24,097 bases of DNA, taken from the NCBI GenBank assembly GCA_018365815.1, contig JAGZJH010000034.1, positions 1-24,097 on the forward strand, given 5' to 3'. The DNA comes from Erysipelotrichaceae bacterium (lineage in GTDB: Bacteria; Bacillota_I; Bacilli_A; Erysipelotrichales; Coprobacillaceae). The notes beneath the pieces are model-generated. The model was given only the letters and a program-made list of their open reading frames with translations, was not told the origin of the DNA and did not search any database. Of this stretch, positions 13,737 to 20,685 are shown piece by piece. The position numbers and the translations under genes are program-made. Each line of letters opens with the position of its first letter. Position 1 is the first letter of the stretch.

Positions 13737-15059
13737 TTATAGTTCCGCTTTGAGCTTTTCAATCAATTTCATTTTTAATTCAGGATTATCTTTAAGTTGC
13801 TGTAGTAATATATTCATTTCTTCATTTTTAGGTTCAGGTGTTTTAATTTTAATCTTCTCGTTTATTTTCTTTCTATTTAATTGAAAGACATGAGTCGTTG
13901 ATACGGGTTGTTTTGGTAAATCTAAAGGTTTATCAATATTAGAATAATAGTAATCTGCATTTGTGATTGAATCATGAGTTCTTATTCTTTGAGAGAAGTT
14001 TTTAAATTTTGTCAATGATAAACCTTTAAAATGCGCTTGTTCGCAAACTTTATGGTATAACTTTGATATATTTCTATCATCACATGGTTTTCCATTTACC
14101 AATGTAATTAGTAAATTATAGGGATTTTCATTTATCATGAAATCTTCTTGATTTTGTTTCCAATTTTTTAATAGTATAGCAACTTCTTTATGGATATGAA
14201 CTCTTTTCTTGGGCACTTCCTTATATAATAGTGTAAGGCTAGTATTTGTTTGGTTAAAACCCACACATGCAAATTGTTTAATAATTCTTTTTGGATCAAG
14301 TTGTTGAATTGTATTTTTATTCAATCGATCTAACAGTTTATCTGAATAAATATAACACTGATCATTTGCTATTAAATCATCATCAATAAATACATCGTCC
14401 CATGATAATCCACCAATTTCTCTAATGTCTAAACCAGTAGAAAACATAATGTGCATGAAGATAAATAGACGTATATCATAAATCTTATTAAACAGATGTT
14501 CAACATAACCTATATTCCATTCATTTTTACTTTTTTTATCTTGTTTAATTGGCACAATACAATCATAAAACGGATTACTTTCAATCAATTTTTGAAATAC
14601 TAAATAATCGAATGATGATTTTAGTAATACATAACAAGACCTTATCATACCAGTAGGAATATACTCTGTCTTTTGTTGATTTCTTTTACCAAGAGCAGGT
14701 GTCTTTTGAAGCTTATTAATTACTTTCTGTCCAAAATCAGGAGTAACATCTTTAATTTTCTTTTTACCAATAACTTTTGAAATGTAGTTATTTATTAACC
14801 CATTATTGCTTTCATATCGTGAATTGCTCCATTGATGAATTCCAATTTTGGCTACATATTGAATTAGAAAATCCTTTATGGTTGTATTTAAATCAATATT
14901 CATTTCATTAACATCATTAGTATTCTCTACTTCATTCTTTCTAACAAGTGCACTTTGATAATCATAATAAGTTTCATAAATTTGTTTGCAAACACCATTC
15001 TCATCAACTTGCTGATAAATAACAGTAAATGCCTTTCTTCTTTTTGTAATAATTGCCAT
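13737..15059 (-). CDS. Tyrosine-recombinase paralogue lacking catalytic residues
   Basis: A 440-residue full-length paralogue of the adjacent integrase. Shared architecture is clear: N-terminal arm domain (KAFTVIYQQVDENGVCKQ), the core-binding domain, STGLDIREIGGLSWDDVFIDDD matching ACSLRLGELLGLRWKDVF in the sister, and a C-terminal NPELKMKLIEKL tail. At the catalytic positions, however, Arg becomes Asp211, the HxxR box becomes TKFK (about 350-353), the GH motif is unrecognisable, and the tyrosine position becomes Thr388 (TTHVFQLNRKK aligned with YSHILDEDRK). It cannot cleave DNA by the family mechanism, yet it has no stop or frameshift and has a good GGAGGAC start site. A DNA-binding or architectural partner of the active integrase is the likely role. 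It lies between the excisionase-like gene and the active integrase. Confidence 0.85.
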   Translation of the reverse strand: MAIITKRRKAFTVIYQQVDENGVCKQIYETYYDYQSALVRKNEVENTNDVNEMNIDLNTTIKDFLIQYVAKIGIHQWSNSRYESNNGLINNYISKVIGKKKIKDVTPDFGQKVINKLQKTPALGKRNQQKTEYIPTGMIRSCYVLLKSSFDYLVFQKLIESNPFYDCIVPIKQDKKSKNEWNIGYVEHLFNKIYDIRLFIFMHIMFSTGLDIREIGGLSWDDVFIDDDLIANDQCYIYSDKLLDRLNKNTIQQLDPKRIIKQFACVGFNQTNTSLTLLYKEVPKKRVHIHKEVAILLKNWKQNQEDFMINENPYNLLITLVNGKPCDDRNISKLYHKVCEQAHFKGLSLTKFKNFSQRIRTHDSITNADYYYSNIDKPLDLPKQPVSTTHVFQLNRKKINEKIKIKTPEPKNEEMNILLQQLKDNPELKMKLIEKLKAEL

Positions 15060-15076
15060 TGAATTGTCCTCCAGTT

Positions 15077-15259
15077 TTATAAAATGTCATTGAGCCATTT
15101 ATCAAATGACTCTTTTGAGATTCGTATTGATGAACCAATTCTTACAGACTTAAACTTATTTTGTTCTACTAATTGATAAGCAGCATTTTTACCAATACCT
15201 AAAATTTTCATAATTTCTTGAACAGTGTAAGTCTTCTTTTCACATAATACAGGTTTCAT
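15077..15259 (-). CDS. Excisionase-like helix-turn-helix protein
   Basis: A 60-residue protein of the helix_turn_helix/excisionase (MerR-like) family: TYTVQEIMKILGIGKNAAYQLVEQ is the helix-turn-helix, followed by the wing RIGSSIRISKESFDKWL. Such proteins bind attachment-site arms and direct integrases to excision. Its position directly before the recombinase pair, 17 bases upstream on the same strand, fits the usual xis-int order. GAGGAGATGATATAG precedes the ATG. Confidence 0.85.
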   Translation of the reverse strand: MKPVLCEKKTYTVQEIMKILGIGKNAAYQLVEQNKFKSVRIGSSIRISKESFDKWLNDIL

Positions 15260-15348
15260 CTATATCATCTCCTCTTCATTTTATCTTTGTCCTTATACAT
15301 GAACAAATGTGCAAATTCTAATTCAATGGCAATATTACATATTTGACA

Positions 15349-15714
15349 TCATTTAAATTTTCTATATTTATAGTTCATACCTAAACTAATTAAAATACGT
15401 TTATCTAATAGTTTCATAAATCTAGGCGAAACACTTCCTATATATTTAATGATTCTACTTTTATCAATGACTTTGATTTGTTCCATCATGACAATGGAAG
15501 GATATTTCAAGCCAGCAGAATCTGGAATATAGTAATGTGTTGGTAAATGGTGCTTACAATAGGCTTTACTCGTAATACAAGCAACAATGATTGTTGGACT
15601 ATACTTATTACCTTTATTGTTTTGAACAACTAATACTGGTCTTACTCCACCTTGTTCAGAACCATATCCTTTACTTAAATCAACTAAATAGATTTGTCCT
15701 CTCTTAATTTTCAT
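15349..15714 (-). CDS. MazF/PemK-family toxin, no adjacent antitoxin
   Basis: A 121-residue type II toxin of the PemK/MazF family, normally a ribosome-independent mRNA endoribonuclease. Conserved blocks are RGQIYLVDLSKGYGSEQGG, RPVLVVQNNKGNKYSPT, the IVACITSK strand, and MMEQIKVIDKSRI. The length is typical. No MazE/PemI-like antitoxin is visible on either side: upstream lies a long non-coding block and downstream the excisionase-like gene. The ATG follows TAGGAGGATC. A strong 25-base hairpin lies 19 bases upstream of the ATG. Solitary copies of this kind occur in integrative elements of Firmicutes; whether this one is toxic or a regulator is unknown. Confidence 0.88.
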   Translation of the reverse strand: MKIKRGQIYLVDLSKGYGSEQGGVRPVLVVQNNKGNKYSPTIIVACITSKAYCKHHLPTHYYIPDSAGLKYPSIVMMEQIKVIDKSRIIKYIGSVSPRFMKLLDKRILISLGMNYKYRKFK

Positions 15715-15732
15715 TGGGATCCTCCTATGTAA

Positions 15733-15757
15733 AACCAGACTCTTATAGAATCTGGTT
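15733..15757 (-). promoter_or_regulatory. Hairpin in the pemK leader
   Basis: On the minus strand AACCAGATTCT-ATA-AGAGTCTGGTT forms an 11-bp stem with one wobble pair, ending about ten bases before the AGGAGG site of the toxin gene. Only four T follow, so it is a weak terminator at best; attenuation or mRNA stabilisation are alternatives. Confidence 0.6.
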
Positions 15758-15774
15758 GATTAATTATGAATCGT

Positions 15775-16095
15775 TGTTTTCTATTTTTCCCTGACTACCC
15801 GAAAACAATAGGGATTCTATTAGACAAACAGTTGCACTGTTTCACGGGAATTTCACCCTCGTATGGTAACTCATACGACTGCATTACAGGAGTATCATTA
15901 TTGCTAATAAGTATCATTGCCGAACATTTGCTAATTGTTTTTGCAGATCAATATATATTCGCTCGCATATCGCTGGTCATGGCGTATCGACTGGAAGGCT
16001 CACTTACTAGGAACGTATCTAATAGATGTTATTCGGTTTTCAAGGATCAAGTTGAAGGTGTTTTTAAGTGCCTTCACTATATATGCCTTGAAAAC
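15775..16095. other. GC-richer structured non-coding block with iteron-like repeats
   Basis: About 320 bases with no convincing gene and visibly higher GC than its neighbours. Perfect hairpins stand in a row: AAACAGT-TGC-ACTGTTT (15826-15842), GGG..CCC (15846-15858) and TCGTATG-GTAACT-CATACGA (15859-15878). Next come two copies of AGTATCATT (15891-15899, 15910-15918), each followed by TTGCTAAT, the motif also clustered beside tRNA-Arg. On the minus strand a CCTTGAAAACCGAATAA segment (about 16051-16033) resembles leader or spacer sequence of Firmicute rRNA operons. It may be a structured RNA leader of the toxin/excisionase/integrase genes, a regulatory binding region, or both. An open plus-strand frame through it lacks a ribosome binding site and familiar protein features. 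Confidence 0.5.
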
Positions 16096-16098
16096 GGC

Positions 16099-16527
16099 TT
16101 ATTTTCTAAAATTCGTCAAAAAATTTTTAATTTCTTTGATTTTGTGATAAATGGTACTCGTTGGAATATTTAAAATTGATGAAATTTCTTTTACTGAATA
16201 GCCTTGAATTCTTAATAGGATGATATTTAAAACATCTGGTTCTTGTTCCTTCAGATACTCATAAAAAGCTTCATACTCAATTACATCAAGTATATCTTCA
16301 ATGCTATTGATTTCCTTTTTATCAAAGTATGGTGCAATCAAGAAATAAATATCATTAGTAATATCTTGATGGCGTTTGAATCTTCTATCTGAATTAAATT
16401 GTTGCCAATCAAAATCATGAAGTTCTTTTATGATAGATTCACTTACATTTAAATCTCTTAATACTTTTTCTTCTTTAGTTTTCCAACGTAACCATTTTTT
16501 ATATTCTCCTTTGTAATTGTACGTCAT
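16099..16527 (-). CDS. Sigma-70 region 4-like helix-turn-helix protein
   Basis: A 142-residue protein whose C-terminus carries a sigma region 4-type helix-turn-helix (VLNIILLRIQGYSVKEISSILNIPTSTIYHKIKEI is the region, about 100-138). The N-terminal part is charged (KKWLRWKTKEEKVLRDLNV) and unmatched in my recognition. Similar small sigma-like proteins accompany the regulatory region of Tn916-like and other Firmicute integrative elements and control their conjugation or excision genes. The start has a strong AAAGGAGGGC site. It is followed by the structured block, so it could regulate from there. Confidence 0.7.
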   Translation of the reverse strand: MTYNYKGEYKKWLRWKTKEEKVLRDLNVSESIIKELHDFDWQQFNSDRRFKRHQDITNDIYFLIAPYFDKKEINSIEDILDVIEYEAFYEYLKEQEPDVLNIILLRIQGYSVKEISSILNIPTSTIYHKIKEIKNFLTNFRK

Positions 16528-16599
16528 GATGCCCTCCTTTCATGAAAAAACCATTTTTTGGAGGATCACGACATCTATATCTGTTCATAACAGTACGGT

Positions 16600-16929
16600 T
16601 TATTCAAAATCACATAGACAAATAACGGATACTTTATTCAATTTACAGAACAGTTTAAATTCTTCATATAAGTCTGGATAAATAGAAATTCTTAATGGAC
16701 TGTACATAAGAATTGCATCTACTCTATTTCTACGAATACAAGTAATCATGGAACGATATGAAAAGTTATCCATAAATTTTCCATCAGAAATAATTTTAGT
16801 TGCTCCAACGATCTGCATATCTTGCTGTTTCGCAAACTTGGATAACTCATCATACTGATAATTCAATAATGCATTTGGTGAGTGTGGATTGATACGGCAG
16901 TGTATCCAAACATTTAAATTGGTTTTCAT
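16600..16929 (-). CDS. Serine-recombinase-like catalytic-domain protein without active-site Ser
   Basis: A 109-residue protein resembling the N-terminal resolvase domain of serine recombinases: VWIHCRINPHSPNALLNYQ at the start, LSKFAKQQDMQIVGATKI, then RNRVDAILMYSPLRIS, corresponding to the family's strand with DRLSR. In active enzymes the first motif is YxRVS; here the Ser position is Asn (CRIN). There is no recombinase or DNA-binding C-terminal domain. It is therefore not an active recombinase as it stands, and it resembles small resolvase-domain proteins found in Firmicute integrative elements. It lies between two helix-turn-helix genes and has a good AAGGAGGC site. Confidence 0.7.
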   Translation of the reverse strand: MKTNLNVWIHCRINPHSPNALLNYQYDELSKFAKQQDMQIVGATKIISDGKFMDNFSYRSMITCIRRNRVDAILMYSPLRISIYPDLYEEFKLFCKLNKVSVICLCDFE

Positions 16930-16981
16930 AATCTTTGCCTCCTTGAACCAATAGTTCTTTCACCCATCCAAGCGAAATATG

Positions 16982-17455
16982 TTATTCAATTTGACAAAGA
17001 TTTTTAATTTTTTCCTGAATTTGTTTTTGAATTATCTTCTTTCGATATGCAACAGTAGTTCGTGGAATATGTAATACTTCAGCAATTTGAGTATCATTAA
17101 GATCATCAATAAAAGCGAGTTTCCCAATTTTGTTATCGGGATGTGGTAATTGATTGACCTCTTTTAAAATAATGTTGTATAAATCTCTTAACCAAATTTT
17201 ATCGATGATAGATAATTCATCTTCTTGAACAATAAAAAAAGTAGCTAAATCAATTTCTTTGTAATAAACGATTGATTTAGCTACTTCAATTTTATGAGTG
17301 TATCGAATTTTATCATAACTGGCTTTGCATACCCTATATACCGCTCTATCCACTTCTATGTAATGATTATCAACTTGTATATAATATGTTGTTTTTCCAT
17401 TTGACTTTTCTTCTTTAAAACTACTTCTTTTATAATCATATTTATAATCTTTCAC
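16982..17455 (-). CDS. Helix-turn-helix (sigma region 4-like) regulator
   Basis: A 157-residue protein starting at GTG 17455 behind AAGGAGGAAA. The C-terminal part (about 115-150) contains DLNDTQIAEVLHIPRTTVAYR, a sigma region 4-type helix-turn-helix. The N-terminal half (YYIQVDNHYIEVDRAVYRVCKAS) resembles small sigma-like or ArpU-like regulators of integrative elements. It is the first gene of the minus-strand module, next to the broken ATPase, and reads away from it. A regulatory role within the element is inferred. Confidence 0.65.
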   Translation of the reverse strand: MKDYKYDYKRSSFKEEKSNGKTTYYIQVDNHYIEVDRAVYRVCKASYDKIRYTHKIEVAKSIVYYKEIDLATFFIVQEDELSIIDKIWLRDLYNIILKEVNQLPHPDNKIGKLAFIDDLNDTQIAEVLHIPRTTVAYRKKIIQKQIQEKIKNLCQIE

Positions 17456-17590
17456 TTTGATTTCCTCCTTATTTATGATTGATAAATAAAAAGAAATCTT
17501 GGTGGCGAGCGATTATGTTCCATAGCAAAAACCTCTCAATATATGTATTTGTAAATAAATATATATAAACTAATTAGAAATTAGTAATAA

Positions 17591-18406
17591 AGAGGTAAAA
17601 TTGTTGCGATGACTGGTGATGGAGTGAATGATTCTCCAGCCTTAAAAGCAGCAGATATTGGATGTGCAATGGGTATTACAGGAAATGATGTTGCTAAAGG
17701 GGCAGCAAGTATGATTTTGACTGATGATAATTTTGCGACAATTATTACTTCTGTAAAAGAAGGTAGAGGTATATTTGATAATATTAAGAAAGATGTGCAA
17801 TTCTTATTATCAAGTAATATTGGTGAAGTAATTACAATCTTTGGTGCATCTTTGATTTCATTTATAACACCTTATGAATTTGGTGTTCCATTATTACCTA
17901 TTCATTTACTTTGGGTGAATTTGATTACTGATAGTTTACCAGCTTTTGCATTAGGAATGGAACCTACAGAAAAGAATGTTATGAAACGTAAACCAAGAGG
18001 TAAAAATGAAGGATTTTTCTCTGGTGGACTTGGTTTTACAATTGCATGGCAAGGATTAATGATTGGAGTGTTGACATTAATTGCTTATGCTATTGGTAAT
18101 AGTCAAGATCATACAGTGGGAATGACAATGGCATTTATTACATTGTGTGGTTGTCAATTGGTTCATTCGTTTAATGTAAAGAGTAGTGAATCTATTTTAA
18201 ATCGTTCTTTATTTAACAATCCTTATTTATGGGGAGCGTTAGCTGCTGGTTTATTATTACAAGTTGTTATACTTGCAGTTCCTGAATTGAGTTTCATTTT
18301 TAAATTACAACCTTTAAATGCTGCTCAATGGGGTATCTGCTTGATGTTATGTTTATCTACTACTCTTGTGTGTGAAATTGTGAAATTTATTCATAAGAAA
18401 AAATAA
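17591..18406 (+). pseudogene. P-type cation ATPase, C-terminal part only
   Basis: About 270 residues of a P2-type (Ca2+-type) ATPase. The frame is recognisable from RGKIVAMTGDGVND (17591 onwards), the hinge motif of the phosphorylation domain. It includes LKAADIGCAMGITGNDVAKGAAS and then the last membrane segments with HLLWVNLITDSLPAFALGMEP, containing the ion-binding Asn and Asp of segment M6. The phosphorylated DKTGT motif, the ATP-binding domain and the first four membrane segments are missing: an in-frame TAA stands just before 17591 and the DNA beyond is the integrative module. A product starting at ATG 17609 could be made but could not pump ions. The gene's 3' end and terminator are intact. 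Confidence 0.88.
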
Positions 18407-18414
18407 TGATTTTT

Positions 18415-18459
18415 AAAAACAGGTAATCATAAGATACTGCTTTTGATTGACCTGTTTTT
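18415..18459 (+). terminator. Terminator of the ATPase gene
   Basis: AAAAACAGGT (18415-18424) pairs with ACCTGTTTTT (18450-18459), with an inner AATCA/TGATT extension and a T-rich 3' arm. Confidence 0.85.
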
Positions 18460-18486
18460 GTATATAAAGGAGATTTGTTTAAGGAA

Positions 18487-19377
18487 ATGAGTGAAAAACG
18501 TGAGAAACAGATTTTGATGATATCTTTTGTGTCAGGGTTATTGTTTGCAATTATAGAGTTTGTTTTTGCGATATATAGTCATTCTCAATCAGCATTAACA
18601 GATGCAGTTTATGATGCTTCAGAATTGGTATTTATTGCTTTACTTTTATTTTTAACACCTTTGTTTTATAAGCCTGTTTCTGAAAAGCATCCATATGGAT
18701 ATTTTCAAGTTGAATCTATTTTTGTTATTATAAAAAGTGTGATGATGTTATCTGTAACAATGAGTGTTTCTGTTGAGATTATAGAGTCAGCTTTGTCTGG
18801 AGGGAGTGTTGTTAATAATGCTCAAATTTCATTATTTCAATTGTGTTTAGGATTGGCGAGTATTGTGATTTTTGTGATGATGAAAAGAATGAATAAGAAT
18901 CTATCATCTTCAACGATTGAAGCTGAGTTATTGGGTTGGAAAATGGACATTGTTTATAGTTTAGGGATGTCATTTGCTTTCTTTGTATCCTTATATTTGA
19001 AATATACACCTTTTTCATTTATTTCACCCTACTTTGATCAAGTGATTGCGGTGTTAGTTATAGTTTTTATGCTACCAGAGAGTATAGGAATTTTATGGAG
19101 AGCTATTAAAGATGTATTCTTATTTTCTCCTGATGAAGCGTATATTGATGATATAAAGGTGTTGTGTCAGACTATTTTAAAGAATTATGAATTTATACCT
19201 GTTTTCTATGATGTTACGAAGACAGGGAGACATTTATGGATAGCTATCTATTTTCAAATAGAAGAAGAAATGATGGTAGTGGATGATTTGGATAAAGCTA
19301 CAAAAGCAATAAATGGACAACTCCAACAAAAGTATCTGGAATGTACATGTGAGTTAATTTTAATCCCACAACAATGA
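18487..19377 (+). CDS. Cation diffusion facilitator (CDF)-type transporter
   Basis: A 296-residue membrane protein of the cation efflux (CDF) family, which exports divalent metals such as Zn2+, Mn2+ or Fe2+ against protons. Six hydrophobic segments are visible in the first 205 residues. The metal-site regions are SALTDAVYDASELVF in segment 2 and the LLGWKMDIVYSLG region of segment 5, where the usual HxxxD is altered to acidic residues at different spacing, so the metal is not predictable. A soluble C-terminal domain follows (about 210-296). ATG 18487 and TTG 18475 are both possible starts: GGAGA ends only one base before the TTG but 13 before the ATG. The gene stands between two clear terminators, so it is transcribed alone, without an obvious regulator. 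Confidence 0.82.
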   Translation: MSEKREKQILMISFVSGLLFAIIEFVFAIYSHSQSALTDAVYDASELVFIALLLFLTPLFYKPVSEKHPYGYFQVESIFVIIKSVMMLSVTMSVSVEIIESALSGGSVVNNAQISLFQLCLGLASIVIFVMMKRMNKNLSSSTIEAELLGWKMDIVYSLGMSFAFFVSLYLKYTPFSFISPYFDQVIAVLVIVFMLPESIGILWRAIKDVFLFSPDEAYIDDIKVLCQTILKNYEFIPVFYDVTKTGRHLWIAIYFQIEEEMMVVDDLDKATKAINGQLQQKYLECTCELILIPQQ

Positions 19378-19384
19378 TATATTT

Positions 19385-19417
19385 CGTTAAATGTGTAAAA
19401 TCATTTAACGTTTTTTC
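19385..19417 (+). terminator. Terminator of the CDF gene
   Basis: CGTTAAATG (19385-19393) pairs with CATTTAACG (19402-19410), followed by six T. Confidence 0.9.
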
Positions 19418-19456
19418 TTATTAAGTATTTTTATAAGCTTTATAATAATTATATAT

Positions 19457-19485
19457 TTTACATATATGAATGTGCGTGTTAGAAT
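19457..19485 (+). promoter_or_regulatory. Promoter of the chromate-type transporter operon
   Basis: TTTACA (19457-19462) and TAGAAT (19480-19485) with a 17-base spacer, 28 bases before the first ATG. Confidence 0.6.
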
Positions 19486-19513
19486 AGCGACGTGAATATT
19501 TAGGGGGTAAAAT

Positions 19514-20110
19514 ATGATAAAAAAAGATTATAGTCGATTATGGGTTTTATTTAAATCAATGTTTGTACTAAGTGCTTGTACGTTTGGAGGAGGTTTTGTT
19601 ATTGTTTCTTTGATGAAGAAAAGATATGTTGAAGAATTGCAGTGGTTAGAGGAAGATGAAATGTTAGATGTTACTGCCATTACACAATCTGCTCCAGGAC
19701 CATTACCGGTTAATGCTTCAGTTATTATTGGGTATCGTATTGCAGGTGTTATTGGTTCTTTAATAGCTGTTTTAGGAACAATTCTTCCACCAATGATTAT
19801 TATTTCCGTGATTTCTGTGTTCTATGAACAATTTCGTACAAATCCATATATTAATATAGCATTACAAGTCATGCGTGCTGGTGTTGCGGCTGTTATTTTT
19901 GATGTGGTTATCAATTTAGCGACAAATGTTGTTCATACAAAGCGACTTTTATATATAGCGATGATGTTGATGGCTTTTGTTGCAACTTATTTATTAGGAG
20001 TTAGTGCCATGATTATTATTCTTACATGTCTTGGAATTGGGATTTTAGATTTGATTGTTCAAACTATCAAAAATAAAAAGAAAGGGGGAATGAACAATGT
20101 TATTAGCTAA
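19514..20110 (+). CDS. Chromate-type (CHR) transporter, first short subunit
   Basis: A 198-residue membrane protein of the CHR family, one of a pair of short-chain members that together equal one long ChrA. The N-terminal signature CTFGGGFVIVSLMKKRYVEE and the AITQSAPGPLPVNASVIIGYRIAG block are typical, with about five or six hydrophobic segments. The start has GGGGGT upstream. The end overlaps the next gene by 14 bases, so the two subunits are probably made in equal amounts. The family is known for chromate or sulfate transport, but many gut Firmicute pairs have no tested substrate; a LysR gene follows. Confidence 0.9.
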   Translation: MIKKDYSRLWVLFKSMFVLSACTFGGGFVIVSLMKKRYVEELQWLEEDEMLDVTAITQSAPGPLPVNASVIIGYRIAGVIGSLIAVLGTILPPMIIISVISVFYEQFRTNPYINIALQVMRAGVAAVIFDVVINLATNVVHTKRLLYIAMMLMAFVATYLLGVSAMIIILTCLGIGILDLIVQTIKNKKKGGMNNVIS

Positions 20111-20669
20111 GTTATTTATTGCATTTATTCAAGTTGGTTTATTTAGTGTGGGAGGCGGTTATGCTGCAATTCCATTAATTCAAGAGCAAATTGTGAATAT
20201 CTATGGATTAATGACATTAAGTGAGTTCTCTGATCTTATTACTGTGGCAGAAATGACTCCGGGACCAATTTCAATTAATTCAGCAACTTTTGTTGGAATG
20301 CGAATTGCAGGTATTCCTGGTGTGTTGTTATGTACAATTGGTTGTATTATTCCTTCATTTTGTATTTGTCTCATATTAGCTCATTTTTATTATAAATATC
20401 GTAATGTGAATGGTGTGCAAGTTGTATTGGGTTCTATGCGTCCGGCTGTAGTGGCATTAATTGCTTCGGCAGGTGCTTCTATTTTGATGTTAGGCTTATT
20501 TCAAGCAGAACTACAAAATGTTGTATTTCATAATCTTCGTTTGGTAGAATTGGTTATTTTTATAGGTTCATTATTTATTTTACGAAAGTATAAAACGAGT
20601 GCCATTGCAATTATTTTAGGAAGTGGTATTATAGGTACATTCATATATGTATTATTAGGTGCTATTTAG
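20097..20669 (+). CDS. Chromate-type (CHR) transporter, second short subunit
   Basis: A 190-residue partner of the preceding protein. The CHR signatures recur: GLFSVGGGYAAIPLIQEQ near the N-terminus and AEMTPGPISINSATFVGMRIAG. It has about six hydrophobic segments. Translation starts at ATG 20097 behind AAAGGGGG, inside the end of the first subunit. Short-chain CHR pairs are thought to act as heterodimers of opposite membrane orientation (known for characterised pairs; inferred here). The stop precedes the LysR gene by 16 bases. Confidence 0.9.
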   Translation: MLLAKLFIAFIQVGLFSVGGGYAAIPLIQEQIVNIYGLMTLSEFSDLITVAEMTPGPISINSATFVGMRIAGIPGVLLCTIGCIIPSFCICLILAHFYYKYRNVNGVQVVLGSMRPAVVALIASAGASILMLGLFQAELQNVVFHNLRLVELVIFIGSLFILRKYKTSAIAIILGSGIIGTFIYVLLGAI

Positions 20670-20685
20670 CAAGAAAGGACCATTT

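Noticed and set aside
15840..15890. On the minus strand, GGTGAAATTCCC followed by ..CAGTGCAACTG resembles the core of a cobalamin riboswitch
   Set aside because: The remaining B12 aptamer parts and the expected receptor-loop spacing are not seen, and the downstream genes have no link with cobalamin.
15766..16173. Open plus-strand frame of 135 codons between pemK and the helix-turn-helix gene
   Set aside because: No ribosome binding site, no known protein pattern, it runs into the antisense of a real gene, and the same DNA shows hairpins and repeats that explain its composition better.
12006..17590. A complete integrative conjugative element
   Set aside because: No relaxase, coupling protein, type IV secretion or replication gene is present in the window, and the second attachment site was not found; only an integration/regulation module can be supported.
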